DNA of 64,000 nt from Streptomyces sp. NBC_00370 (GCF_036084755.1 NZ_CP107968.1:5046501-5110500), one strand, 5' to 3'. Counted from the stretch's first letter, positions 34,978 through 43,770 are shown. Numbers and translations are program-made. The notes: generated from the letters alone by a model not told the origin.

Positions 34978-36609
34978 GTGATCGATATCAGTGAGTCCGT
35001 GATGCAGGCCCTTCTGGCGTTGATCGTCGCCGGGCCGCTCGTCGGCGCACTCGCCGCCCTGCTCCCCGCACCCCCCGGGCTGCGCGGCAAGAGCCCCGAC
35101 CAGGCCGTGCTCCGGCACGGCGTCGTCGTCACCGGCGTGATCCTCGCCGCCGCGATCGTGCTGGCCCTGGGCTTCGACCGCGGCCACGGCCACGCGTCGA
35201 AGATGCAGGCCACCACGGACATCAGCTGGATCGCGGCACTGGACGTGCGGATCCATCTCGGCATCGACGGCATTTCGCTCCCCCTCCTCGTCCTGACCGC
35301 GCTGCTGACCTTCCTCTGCGCGCTCTACAGCTACTTCAAAATGCCGCAGGGCCCCTCGCCCAAGGCGTTCGTCGCCCTGCTGCTCCTCCTCGAATCCGGC
35401 ACGCTGGCGACCTTCGCCGTCCTCGACCTGATCCTGTTCTTCCTGGCGTTCGAGATGGTGCTCGTCCCGATGTACTTCCTCATCGCCCGCTGGGGCGGCT
35501 CGGAAGGCGTGGCGGGCGGCCGGGAGGCCGCTGCCTGGAAATTCATCCTCTACACGCTGCTCGGTTCCGTGGTCATGCTGCTCGGCCTGCTCCTGATCGG
35601 GATCAAGGCCGGCACCTTCGACATGGTGGCACTCGCCACTGACAACGGCCGTGGGCTGAGCACATCCGTGCAGGTCATCGCCGTTCTCGCGATCGGGATC
35701 GGGCTCGCGGTCAAGACCCCGATGTGGCCGCTGCACAGCTGGCTCCCGGACGCCCACACCGCCGCCCCGACCGTCGGCTCGGTCCTCCTCGCCGGGGTCC
35801 TGCTCAAGATGGGCACGTACGGATTCGTCCGGATCGTCCTGCCCGTCGCCCCGCACGGGATGCACACCTTCGCGCCGTATCTCGCCGCGCTCGCCGTCGC
35901 CGGCATCATCTACGGGTCCCTCGCCTGCCTCGCCCTCGCCCGGCAGGGCGCGGGCGGCGACCTCAAGCGGCTGATCGCGTACTCCTCCGTCGGCCACATG
36001 GGCTTCGTCCTGCTCGGCATCGCGACCATGACCCCCACCGGGGTCAACGGCGCGCTCTTCGCGAACATCGCCCACGGCCTCATCACCGGCCTGCTGTTCT
36101 TCCTCGTCGGTGCGCTCAAGGACCGCTACGGCACCGCCGACCTCGACACGCTCGCCGGCGCCACCGGCGCGGCCCTCTACGGCCGGGCCCCCCGGCTCGG
36201 CGGCCTCCTCGCCTTCGCCGCCGTCGCGTCCCTCGGACTGCCGGGACTCGCCGGATTCTGGGGCGAGATGCTCACCATGTTCGGCGCCTTCGACCCCGCA
36301 GACGGGCTCAGCCGCCCCGCCTTCCTCACCTTCATGGCCGTCGCGGGGATCGGCACCCTGCTCACCGCCGCGTACCTGCTGGTCGTCGTACGGCGCGTGT
36401 GCATGGGCGCCGCCCCCGGAGCGACCGCGCAGGGCGCGCAATCCCAGCGCGCCCCGCAGGTGCCGCACCTCCCCGACGTACGCGGCTACGAGTTCGCCGC
36501 CTGGACCCCGCTCGTCGCCCTCACCGTCCTCGGCGGTCTGTGGCCCGCGGTCCTCCTCGGCCTCACCGATCCGGCCGTGCAGAAGCTCCTCGCAGGAGGC
36601 AAGTCGTGA
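34978..36609 (+). CDS. nuoM2: NADH-quinone oxidoreductase subunit M, second cluster
   Basis: A 543-residue antiporter-like subunit. The conserved Glu is in LILFFLAFEMVLVPMYFLIARWGG, the Lys in IGIGLAVKTPMWPLHSWLPDAHTAAPTVGSVLLAGVLLKMGTYG, and the discontinuous helix in DLKRLIAYSSVGHMGFVLLG. GTG 34978 lies three bases after the nuoL2 stop; the end overlaps nuoN2 by four bases. Confidence 0.94.
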   Translation: MIDISESVMQALLALIVAGPLVGALAALLPAPPGLRGKSPDQAVLRHGVVVTGVILAAAIVLALGFDRGHGHASKMQATTDISWIAALDVRIHLGIDGISLPLLVLTALLTFLCALYSYFKMPQGPSPKAFVALLLLLESGTLATFAVLDLILFFLAFEMVLVPMYFLIARWGGSEGVAGGREAAAWKFILYTLLGSVVMLLGLLLIGIKAGTFDMVALATDNGRGLSTSVQVIAVLAIGIGLAVKTPMWPLHSWLPDAHTAAPTVGSVLLAGVLLKMGTYGFVRIVLPVAPHGMHTFAPYLAALAVAGIIYGSLACLALARQGAGGDLKRLIAYSSVGHMGFVLLGIATMTPTGVNGALFANIAHGLITGLLFFLVGALKDRYGTADLDTLAGATGAALYGRAPRLGGLLAFAAVASLGLPGLAGFWGEMLTMFGAFDPADGLSRPAFLTFMAVAGIGTLLTAAYLLVVVRRVCMGAAPGATAQGAQSQRAPQVPHLPDVRGYEFAAWTPLVALTVLGGLWPAVLLGLTDPAVQKLLAGGKS

Positions 36610-38252
36610 CCGTGGCCGCAGAGACCGCAGGGAGCGCCGCCGGGCTCACCCAGGCCGCCGGGCTCGTCCAGTCCGTCGACTGGCTGGCCGTCGCGCCACC
36701 CACCATCGCCGCGCTGGCCGCGCTGATCGTCCTCGTCGCCGACCTGTTCGTCCCCGAACACCGCAAGCGGCTCCTCGGCGGCATCACCGTCGCCGGGCTC
36801 GTCGCCGCGCTCGTCATGCTGCTGCCGCTGCGCGCCGGCGACCGCTCCACCTTCTGCCTCGCCGACGACGCCCACACCTGCAGCTACACCGCCGACCACT
36901 TCGCCCTCGTCATCCAGCTGCTCGTCCTGGGCGGGGCGCTGCTCACCGCGCTGCTCTCGCTCACCGACTCCACCGACCCGGCCGATCCCGACCTCGCCGG
37001 AAAGCCGCCGCTGGGCGAGTACTGGTTCCTGCTGCTGTCGTCGGCCGCGGGCGCCGCGCTGCTGCCCGCCGCGCGTGACCTCGCGACGCTCGTCGTCGCC
37101 CTCGAAGTGGCCTCACTGCCCGCCTTCGCGCTCGTCGGCATCAAGCGCGGCGACGGGCGCTCGGCCGAGGCGGCGCTCAAGTTCTTCCTCTCGTCGGTCG
37201 CCGCGACGGCCGTGATGCTGCTCGGCGTCAGCTTCGTCTACGTCACGACCGGCTCCCTGCACCTCACCCGGATCGCCGCCGAACTGGACCACGTACCCGC
37301 CCAGTTCCAGACCCTCGCCCAGGCCGGCGTCGCCCTCACCCTCGTCGGCTTCGCCTTCAAGACGGCCGCAGCGCCCTTCCACTTCTGGGTTCCCGACACC
37401 TACGTCGGCGCGCCGCTGCCCATCGCCGCCTATCTGTCGGTCGTCAGCAAGGCCGTCGGCTTCTCCGGGCTCATCCTGGTGACCGTCGTCGCCTTCCCCT
37501 CGTACGCCGACGAGTGGGGCCCCGTACTGGCCGTACTGGCCGCGCTCACCATGACCGTCGGGAACGTCGCCGCGCTGCGCCAGTCGGCCACGCGCGCGTG
37601 GAGCGCGGTCCGGCTGCTGGCGTGGTCGTCGGTGGCCCAGGCCGGGTATCTGCTCGTCCCGATCGCCGCCGCCGGATACGCGGGCGAGCGGCGGATCGGC
37701 TCCACCGTCGCGTACGCCCTGATGTACGCCGTGGTGAACCTCGGCGCGTTCGCGGTCGTGGCCCTGGTGGCCCGTACGAAGCCGCTGAACCGCATCGCCG
37801 ACTACCAGGGCCTGTACGCCCGCCGTCCCGTCGTCGCCGTCGCCATGGGCTTCTTCCTGCTCTGCCTGGCCGGCCTGCCCCCGGGCATCATCGGTCTCTT
37901 CGCCAAGGTCACGGTCTTCGCCGCAGCGGTCGACGCGGGCCTCGGCTGGCTCGCCGTCGTCATGGCGGTCAATGTCGTCGTCGCGCTGTACTACTACCTC
38001 CGGTGGACGGCGACCCTGTTCCGCCCGGCGGCCGAGCAGGAGAGCGGGGCCGTACCGGGCGGGAGCGGGGCCGTACCGGGCGAGGGCGGGGCCGCCGCAG
38101 GCGCCGAAGGACCGCAGGCGGTCCTCCAGTCGGCGGTCCTGCGCGCCCCGGCGGCCGTCACGGCCACCATCGCCCTGACGGCGGCCGTGGCCGTCGCCCT
38201 GTCCGGTGCGCCCCAGCTCGTCCTGCGCTTCGCCGACACCAGCCTTTTCTGA
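36606..38252 (+). CDS. nuoN2: NADH-quinone oxidoreductase subunit N, second cluster
   Basis: A 548-residue antiporter-like subunit, the last gene of the ten-gene operon. It has the helix-5 glutamate in DLATLVVALEVASLPAFALVGIKRGDGRSAEAALKFFL and the helix-7 lysine in LVGFAFKTAAAPFHFWVPDTYVGAPLPIAAYLSV. A cytoplasmic stretch (about 475-500) contains a short repeat (GAVPGGSGAVPGEGG) coded by near-identical DNA at about 38045-38090. No clear terminator hairpin follows. Confidence 0.93.
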   Translation: MTVAAETAGSAAGLTQAAGLVQSVDWLAVAPPTIAALAALIVLVADLFVPEHRKRLLGGITVAGLVAALVMLLPLRAGDRSTFCLADDAHTCSYTADHFALVIQLLVLGGALLTALLSLTDSTDPADPDLAGKPPLGEYWFLLLSSAAGAALLPAARDLATLVVALEVASLPAFALVGIKRGDGRSAEAALKFFLSSVAATAVMLLGVSFVYVTTGSLHLTRIAAELDHVPAQFQTLAQAGVALTLVGFAFKTAAAPFHFWVPDTYVGAPLPIAAYLSVVSKAVGFSGLILVTVVAFPSYADEWGPVLAVLAALTMTVGNVAALRQSATRAWSAVRLLAWSSVAQAGYLLVPIAAAGYAGERRIGSTVAYALMYAVVNLGAFAVVALVARTKPLNRIADYQGLYARRPVVAVAMGFFLLCLAGLPPGIIGLFAKVTVFAAAVDAGLGWLAVVMAVNVVVALYYYLRWTATLFRPAAEQESGAVPGGSGAVPGEGGAAAGAEGPQAVLQSAVLRAPAAVTATIALTAAVAVALSGAPQLVLRFADTSLF

Positions 38253-38413
38253 GAGTCGGGCCGCGCTCCCCACCACCCGTACGGCGTACGACGGCCGCCG
38301 GGGGGCAGGGGAACCCGTACCCGCCGCCTGGCGTTGACCAGTACGGAAGGGTCCACTGAAGAGTGGAGGAGCACCGAGCAAGGGTTCCCCTGCCGCAGAT
38401 TGGAGGGCGTACC

Positions 38414-39277
38414 GTGCACCGCCGGCACAACGGGCTGAGAACAGCCGTACTTCTCGTCGGACTGTCCGCGCTGATCGTCGTCATCGGCGGTCTCTTCGGC
38501 AGGACAGGACTGATCGTCGCCGTCGTCGTGGCGCTCGGTACGAACGCGTACGCGTACTGGAACAGCGACAAGATCGCGCTGCGCGCCATGCGCGCCCGCC
38601 CCGTCAGCGAGTTCGAGGCGCCGGACCTCTACCGGATCGTCCGCGAGCTCTCCACGGCCGCGCGCCAGCCCATGCCCCGGCTGTACATCTCGCCGACCCA
38701 GGCGCCGAACGCGTTCGCGACGGGACGTAACCCGCGGAACGCGGCGGTCTGCTGCACGGACGGCATCCTGCAGATCCTCACCGAGCGCGAACTGCGCGGT
38801 GTGCTCGGCCATGAGCTGAGCCATGTCTACAACCGGGACATCCTGATCTCGTCGATCGCCGGAGCGCTCGCCTCGGTCGTGATGTTCCTGGTGAACTTCG
38901 CCTGGCTGATCCCCTTCGGCCGCTCGGACGACGACGAGGGCCCCGGCATCTTCGGCTTCCTGCTGGTCATGCTCCTCGGCCCGCTCGCCGCCTCGGTCAT
39001 CCAGCTGGCCGTCAGCCGCTCCCGCGAGTACGAGGCCGACGCGTCGGGCGCGCAGATCACCGGCGACCCGCTGGCGCTCGCCAGCGCCCTGCGCAAGCTC
39101 GACGCGGGTACGAAGCAGCTGCCGCTGCCGCCGGAGCCGAGGATCGAGGCGGCGAGCCACATGATGATCGCCAACCCGTTCCGTCCGGGGCAGGGCTTTT
39201 CGAAGCTGTTCTCCACGCACCCGCCCATGGCGGAACGTATCGCCCGGCTGGAAAAGATGGCGGGCGGCCGGCCCTGA
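38414..39277 (+). CDS. htpX: Zinc membrane protease HtpX
   Basis: A 287-residue M48-family membrane endopeptidase that degrades damaged membrane proteins. The zinc site is HELSH at about 133-137 in GVLGHELSHVYNRD, with the third ligand Glu in SRSREYEADASG (about 210). Two hydrophobic helices precede the active site and two follow it. GTG 38414 was chosen because GGAGGG lies 6 bases upstream; the length equals typical HtpX. The gene follows the second nuo operon after 161 bases and may be separate from it. Confidence 0.94.
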   Translation: MHRRHNGLRTAVLLVGLSALIVVIGGLFGRTGLIVAVVVALGTNAYAYWNSDKIALRAMRARPVSEFEAPDLYRIVRELSTAARQPMPRLYISPTQAPNAFATGRNPRNAAVCCTDGILQILTERELRGVLGHELSHVYNRDILISSIAGALASVVMFLVNFAWLIPFGRSDDDEGPGIFGFLLVMLLGPLAASVIQLAVSRSREYEADASGAQITGDPLALASALRKLDAGTKQLPLPPEPRIEAASHMMIANPFRPGQGFSKLFSTHPPMAERIARLEKMAGGRP

Positions 39278-39299
39278 CCGGACCGGCGCTGACCTGCTT

Positions 39300-39719
39300 C
39301 TACCAGCCCGATGTCGTCCTGGTGGCCGCGAACCGCTCGTCCGACGGGACGACCTCGCGGCCCAGCGGCATCAGCGAGATCGGGATCAGCTTCAGGTTCG
39401 CCCAGCCGAACGGGATCCCGATGATCGAGATGAAGAGCGGGATGCTGGTGAGCAGATGGCCGAGGGCCAGCCACCAGCCGGCGAAGACCACCCAGATCAC
39501 GTTCCCGATGAACGAAGCGTCGCCCGCGTCGGGACGCTCCACGGTGGTGCGGCCGAACGGCCACAGCACGTAGCCCGCGATGCGCAGCGACGCGATGCCG
39601 AACGGGATCGTCACGATCAGCACGAAGCAGATGACCGCCGCGATCACGTATCCGATCGCCATCCAGATCCCGCAGAAGATCAGCCACAGGACATTGAGGA
39701 TCAGCTCCAAGAGCTTCAT
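39300..39719 (-). CDS. YccF domain-containing membrane protein
   Basis: A 139-residue membrane protein with two copies of the YccF motif: NVLWLIFCGIWMAIGYVIAAVICFVLIVTIPFGIASLRIAGYVLWPFGR and NVIWVVFAGWWLALGHLLTSIPLFISIIGIPFGWANLKLIPISLMPLGR. This is the usual doubled form. The function of YccF proteins is not known. It is convergent with htpX, 22 bases apart. Confidence 0.9.
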   Translation of the reverse strand: MKLLELILNVLWLIFCGIWMAIGYVIAAVICFVLIVTIPFGIASLRIAGYVLWPFGRTTVERPDAGDASFIGNVIWVVFAGWWLALGHLLTSIPLFISIIGIPFGWANLKLIPISLMPLGREVVPSDERFAATRTTSGW

Positions 39720-39919
39720 GATCGCGCGCCTTCCGTGTATGACATCCGTCGTCGCCGCTCACAGCCAGTATCAGGCCGACCAGGGCCCGAGCGATACCGG
39801 GGCCGGTTGTCAGTGGCGTGGTCCACGATGAAGACGCAACCGATGCATGACTCAACTACGTCTCTGTGGGCAGCAGGAAGACGCATCGATCAGTACGCGA
39901 CGAAAGATGAGGTCATGCC

Positions 39920-40192
39920 ATGGGCATTGTCGGCTGGATCATCCTCGGACTGCTCGCCGGGGCCATCGCCAAGATCCTGCTTCCGGGCAAGGACCCGGGC
40001 GGTCTGCTCGGCACGATCGTCGTCGGCATCCTGGGTGCCTTCGTCGGTGGCTGGATCTCGGCCAAGTGGCTCGACCACCCGATCAGCAAGGACTTCTTCG
40101 ACGGCCCGACCTGGCTCGCCGCGATAGGCGGGGCGCTCGTCCTGCTGATCATCTACCGGCTGCTGTTCGGGAACTCGACGTCGCGTCGCTGA
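39920..40192 (+). CDS. GlsB/YeaQ/YmgE family stress-response membrane protein
   Basis: A 90-residue three-helix membrane protein: GIVGWIILGLLAGAIAKILLPGKDPGG, then GTIVVGILGAFVGGWI and WLAAIGGALVLLIIYRLLFG. The family is induced by stress in many bacteria but has no known biochemical role. The 3' end overlaps the convergent alkB gene by 44 bases, so the two transcripts are antisense to each other there. The 200-bp gap upstream holds no clear gene. Confidence 0.9.
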   Translation: MGIVGWIILGLLAGAIAKILLPGKDPGGLLGTIVVGILGAFVGGWISAKWLDHPISKDFFDGPTWLAAIGGALVLLIIYRLLFGNSTSRR

Positions 40193-40871
40193 GGCCCGTC
40201 TCGCGCAGGGTGATGTTCAGCCGCCCGCCGGCCATACCCGTCCCGGGACCCGTCGTCCCCGGGTAGACCTTCGGCACGCCGTGGTAGGCGAAGCGCGAAG
40301 GCCCGCCGAAGACGAAGAGGTCCCCGGACGCCAGCTCCACGTCCGTGTAGGGCCGCCCGCGGGTCTCCGGGTTGCCGAAGCGGAAGACACAGCTGTCACC
40401 GATGCTCAGCGACACCACGGGCGCCCCGCACTTCTCGTCCTTGTCCTGATGCAGCCCCATGGCGGCGCCGCCCTCGTAGAAGTTGATCAGGGCGGTGTCG
40501 GGCGTGTAGACGGAGTCGTACGAGGCGCCGGCGGGCGGACCTTCGCCCTTGGGGTCCCCGTACGCGTCGGCCAGCGCGGCCCGGCCCAGCTCCACGAGCC
40601 ACCCGGGCAGCTCAGCCACCCGCGCACCGTTCACGTCCCCCGCCGTGCGGGTGTACCGGTACGGCTGCCAGTGCCAGCCCAGACACACGGTCTGTACGGA
40701 CATGACGCCGCCACCCGGCAGCACGGTGTGCCGGATCGGCACGGGCCCACGCGCCCAGTCCCGGCAGGCCACCACCAACTCCCGCTGCCGCGCCTCGGAC
40801 AGCCACCCGGGCACATGCACGGCGCCGGGCGCGGGAACGGCCCGAGGCCGAGGAAAAAGCTCCCCGTTCAC
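40149..40871 (-). CDS. alkB: AlkB family alpha-ketoglutarate-dependent dioxygenase (DNA dealkylation repair)
   Basis: A 240-residue Fe(II)/2-oxoglutarate dioxygenase that removes alkyl groups from N1-methyladenine and N3-methylcytosine. The iron triad is His 141 and Asp 143 in GLHQDKDE and His 197 in FAYHGVPKV; Arg about 217 and 223 in RLNITLRETG bind 2-oxoglutarate. The N-terminal substrate lid (YRYTRTAGDVNG) is present. GTG 40871 is 6 bases after GGGGAG. It overlaps the convergent GlsB-like gene by 44 bases. Confidence 0.93.
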   Translation of the reverse strand: MNGELFPRPRAVPAPGAVHVPGWLSEARQRELVVACRDWARGPVPIRHTVLPGGGVMSVQTVCLGWHWQPYRYTRTAGDVNGARVAELPGWLVELGRAALADAYGDPKGEGPPAGASYDSVYTPDTALINFYEGGAAMGLHQDKDEKCGAPVVSLSIGDSCVFRFGNPETRGRPYTDVELASGDLFVFGGPSRFAYHGVPKVYPGTTGPGTGMAGGRLNITLRETGLSDATSSSRTAAGR

Positions 40872-40978
40872 ACCCGGCTCCCCTCAGCCCCGCCCAACCG
40901 CCCGAAGCCGCACAACGAGGGCCACCGAGAAGTCACTTCCCGGCGCTGCGCCCCCGCTGTGCCGCGCTCAGGCACCGG

Positions 40979-41467
40979 TCAGCGGTAGTTGACGAACTGC
41001 AGCGCGAAGTCGAAGTCCTGGCCCTTGAGCAGTGAGATCACGGTCTGCAGGTCGTCCCGGCTCTTCGAGCTGACCCGCAGCTCGTCGCCCTGCACCTGCG
41101 CCTTGATCCCCTTCGGGCCCTCGTCGCGGATGATCTTCGCGACCTTCTTGGCGTTGTCCTGAGAGATGCCCTCCTCGATCGAGGCGAAGATCTTGTACTC
41201 CTTGCCGGACAGCTGCGGTTCACCGACGTCGAGCGACTTCAGCGAGATCCCGCGCTTGATCAGCTTGGACTGGAAGACGTCGAGGATCGCCTTGACCCGC
41301 TCCTCGCCGTTCGCCTCCATCAGGATCTTGTCGCCGGACCAGCCGATCGAGGCTCCGACGTTCTTGAAGTCGTAGCGCTGCTGGATTTCCTTCGCGGCCT
41401 GGTTGAGGGCGTTGTCGACCTCCTGCCGCTCGACCTTCGAGACGATGTCGAAACTGGAGTCGGCCAT
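40979..41467 (-). CDS. yajQ: YajQ family nucleotide-binding protein
   Basis: A 162-residue cytoplasmic protein beginning MADSSFDIVSKVERQEVDNALNQAAKEI, the YajQ hallmark, with two ferredoxin-like domains. Family members bind nucleotides (cyclic-di-GMP in Xanthomonas); the role in actinobacteria is unknown. ATG 41467 follows AAGGAG by 9 bases; a longer upstream frame is not family-like. It is divergent from tRNA-Tyr. Confidence 0.93.
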   Translation of the reverse strand: MADSSFDIVSKVERQEVDNALNQAAKEIQQRYDFKNVGASIGWSGDKILMEANGEERVKAILDVFQSKLIKRGISLKSLDVGEPQLSGKEYKIFASIEEGISQDNAKKVAKIIRDEGPKGIKAQVQGDELRVSSKSRDDLQTVISLLKGQDFDFALQFVNYR

Positions 41468-41686
41468 GTCCTGTGGCTCCTTGTATCGGGTGCTTGTGGG
41501 GTGATCGTCCTGTGCTCCAACGACGAGCCGGCCGCCGCCGGCCGCCGCCGTCAAGCCTAGTCAACCGAGCGGCCTGCGACCGCTGATCAATCGGGTGGCG
41601 GAGCACCCCCGGGCATCGGGTATCGTTTACGTCGTTGCCACGGAGCACCGCCCACGCGGGCCGCTCCAACCGGCAGCAAATCCCAT

Positions 41687-41768
41687 GGCGGTGTGCCCGA
41701 GTGGCCAATGGGAGCGGACTGTAAATCCGCCGGCTTAGCCTTCCCAGGTTCGAATCCTGGCGCCGCCA
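41687..41768 (+). tRNA. tRNA-Tyr (anticodon GTA)
   Basis: An 82-base cloverleaf with acceptor GGCGGTG/CGCCGCC (one G-T pair), D-arm, anticodon GTA in the loop ACTGTAAAT, a long class II variable arm (CGGCTTAGCCTTCC), T-loop GGTTCGAATCC and discriminator A. CCA is not encoded. Confidence 0.96.
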
Positions 41769-41776
41769 CACGGAAA

Positions 41777-41820
41777 ACGACGGCCCCCGGTTCGCGGAGA
41801 CGCGGAGCGGGGGCCGTCGT
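41777..41820 (+). terminator. Terminator after tRNA-Tyr
   Basis: ACGACGGCCCCCG (41777-41789) and CGGGGGCCGTCGT (41808-41820) form a perfect 13-bp stem, 8 bases after the tRNA. Confidence 0.8.
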
Positions 41821-41860
41821 CGTGTTGTGCCCCTGCGGGGGATCGGTCGGCGCGCGTGTA

Positions 41861-41907
41861 TTGACAAGGACATGTAACACGCGTGAGTCTCGAAGAGAGC
41901 GCTCTCA
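41861..41907 (+). promoter_or_regulatory. Promoter with LacI-type operator upstream of GH64-like gene
   Basis: TTGACA at 41861-41866 is a consensus -35; a weak -10 (GAGTCT, about 41885) lies 18 bases on. Just after it is the perfect 12-bp palindrome GAGAGCGCTCTC (41895-41906). Its GAGCGCTC core is that of CebR/CelR operators (TGGGAGCGCTCCCA), which control glucan and cello-oligosaccharide use. Confidence 0.55.
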
Positions 41908-42030
41908 CGTTCCGGGTCCGGTCCCCACACACCGGCTGGGCGTGACGTGCTTCCCCGAGGTCGGACGTGGTCGCCACCTGGCCGGCGGCCCGTAGTGTCC
42001 GCAGCCGTCCATCCGTGCCAGGGAGGACAC

Positions 42031-43029
42031 ATGCCCCCCACAGCAACGTCCGCGTATTCACGCCGACGCTCCACCTATCTGATCGCCGCCATCGCCATGG
42101 CGCTCCTCGCGATGTGCGCCTTCGCCACCTCAGCCCCGTCCGCGCACGCGGTCAGCGCGTCCGCCGGCGGGTCCGCCGAGGCGAGTGTGGCCGCGGGTGA
42201 CCCGCCGCCGGACTCGTTCTGGGGCGACACCAGCACCATCCCGCCGGCCCAGAACGTCCTCACCGTCAAGGTCCTCAACAAGACCAACGGCCAGTACCCG
42301 GACGACCAGGTGTACTGGAGCTTCAACGGCCAGGTGCACTCCATCGCCGAGCAGCCCTACATCGACATGCCGGCCAACTCGGCCGGCCGGATGTACTTCT
42401 TCCTCGGCGCGCCCGACAGCAAGTACTCCGACTTCATCGAATTCACCGTCGGCGACGACGTGTTCAACGGCAACACCACCCGCGTCGACGCGTTCGCGCT
42501 CAAGCTCGCCATGCGGCTGCACGCCAGCGACGGGTACGACGTCCAGGTCGGCGAGGACTACCAGACCTTCCAGCAGTCGAGGGAAGCCACCTTCCAGCAG
42601 TTCAAGGACGAGGTGCCCACCGAGTTCAAGGGGCTTGCCGATGTCGAGGCGCCGTACCGCATCCCCGCGCCCGGCAGCGCCCCCGACTTCCGGGCCGGCG
42701 GCCAGTACGCCGACTACTTCACCAGCTACGCCCAGTCGGTCGGCGTGAACGCGCCGACCTCCGACATCACCGGCTGCGCCGGCGTGCTCGCCAACGACCC
42801 CGGTATGTGCTCGGCGCTCAACCGCCATGTCGCGCAGCTGCCCCAGTCGGACTGGTCGACGCCCGGGCTGTACTACCAGGACGCCCCGGCGAACTACTAC
42901 GCCAAGTTCTGGCACGACCACTCCATCAACAACCTCGCGTACGGCTTCCCGTACGACGACTACGCCGGCCAGTCGTCCTTCGTCTCGCACGGCGACCCGC
43001 AGTGGCTCGAAGTCGCCGTCGGCTGGTAG
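42031..43029 (+). CDS. Secreted glycoside hydrolase family 64-like protein (beta-1,3-glucanase type)
   Basis: A 332-residue secreted protein. A signal peptide is clear (basic SRRRST, hydrophobic IAAIAMALLAMCAFA, cleavage near SAHA-VSA, about residue 40). The mature part matches GH64/thaumatin-fold beta-1,3-glucanases: VKVLNKTNGQYPDDQVYWSFNG, IDMPANSAGRMYFFLG, DFIEFTVGDD, NTTRVDAFALKLAMRLHA, and the C-terminal AYGFPYDDYAGQSSFVSHGDPQWLEVAVGW. Such enzymes cut laminarin or fungal wall glucan. Two cysteines (TGCAG, GMCSA) may pair. ATG 42031 follows GGGAGG. A perfect GAGAGCGCTCTC operator lies upstream. The family call is from memory of motifs and should be checked. Confidence 0.78.
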   Translation: MPPTATSAYSRRRSTYLIAAIAMALLAMCAFATSAPSAHAVSASAGGSAEASVAAGDPPPDSFWGDTSTIPPAQNVLTVKVLNKTNGQYPDDQVYWSFNGQVHSIAEQPYIDMPANSAGRMYFFLGAPDSKYSDFIEFTVGDDVFNGNTTRVDAFALKLAMRLHASDGYDVQVGEDYQTFQQSREATFQQFKDEVPTEFKGLADVEAPYRIPAPGSAPDFRAGGQYADYFTSYAQSVGVNAPTSDITGCAGVLANDPGMCSALNRHVAQLPQSDWSTPGLYYQDAPANYYAKFWHDHSINNLAYGFPYDDYAGQSSFVSHGDPQWLEVAVGW

Positions 43030-43066
43030 TCGCAACCGCACCTGAGGGACGACCACCCGCATGACA

Positions 43067-43102
43067 GGGCCCCCGATCCGCCGGGACGCGGATCGGGGGC
43101 CC
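43067..43102. terminator. Strong terminator hairpin
   Basis: GGGCCCCCGATCCGC (43067-43081) pairs perfectly with GCGGATCGGGGGCCC (43088-43102): a 15-bp stem with a 6-base loop, between two convergent genes. Confidence 0.85.
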
Positions 43103-43143
43103 GTTCGTTCGCACACAGCGCCGCGCGGCGGCGCCGCCGTACG

Positions 43144-43689
43144 TCAGTTGACGCCGATCCGGTCGAGGTCCGCCAGCCGGAACGCCAGCTCCGTCTCCCA
43201 CTTGGCCGTGTCCGGCTCGTCCGCCGGGTCCGTCAGGTACGACTCCATCCGGCAGCCCCAGCGCTGCGCGCCGGCCTCCTCCGTCATGTCCCACTCCAGG
43301 CCCTCGCCCGCTGCCCAGTCCAGCAGCCGCCCGGTCGCCCCCACCAGCCCGTCGGGCGACCCGATGTGGGTCAGCGTCGCGTAGTGGCCGGCGGGCAGGG
43401 TGCCGGCGGTGATCTCGCCGTCCGGCTCGGGCAGTACGGCGACCGGCACGCCGGCCTCCACCTCCAGCTCCGCCGCCATGTCGACGGTCCGGTAGCGGAA
43501 GAACACCGGCCCCGCCGGTTCCAGGCCCTGGTCGCGCAGCCAGCCGATGACCTTCGGCAGCTGGTGCGCGACCTCCGCGAGGCCGCCCATCCGGACGGAC
43601 CTGCCGATGGCCACGTACGGCTGCTCCTGGCGCCGGACGACCACCGGCGGCCGGGTTCCGCTCATCTCGTCACCCATGACCTCGCTCAT
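43144..43689 (-). CDS. GyrI-like (AraC effector-binding domain) small-molecule-binding protein
   Basis: A 181-residue soluble protein resembling the stand-alone effector-binding domain of AraC/MerR-type regulators (SOUL/GyrI-like fold): RRQEQPYVAIGRSVRMGGLAEVAHQLPKVIGWLRDQGLEPAGPVFFRY, then VEAGVPVAVLPEPDGEITAGTLPAGHYATLTHIGSPDGL. No DNA-binding domain is present. Members bind hydrophobic or cationic compounds or hydrolyse some of them; the ligand is unknown. Start may be ATG 43689 or ATG 43677; neither has an ideal ribosome site. Confidence 0.8.
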   Translation of the reverse strand: MSEVMGDEMSGTRPPVVVRRQEQPYVAIGRSVRMGGLAEVAHQLPKVIGWLRDQGLEPAGPVFFRYRTVDMAAELEVEAGVPVAVLPEPDGEITAGTLPAGHYATLTHIGSPDGLVGATGRLLDWAAGEGLEWDMTEEAGAQRWGCRMESYLTDPADEPDTAKWETELAFRLADLDRIGVN

Positions 43690-43770
43690 GCCTTCGTCCC
43701 TGTCGTCGTTGGTACTCAGATACTCACGGTCGATGCCGACGACAGGGACGACCGCCCGGGGTACCGGAAC

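Noticed and set aside
33796..36468. A minus-strand open frame of 890 codons opposite nuoL2/nuoM2
   Set aside because: Extremely Glu/Gly/Asp/Arg biased shadow of two certain membrane-protein genes.
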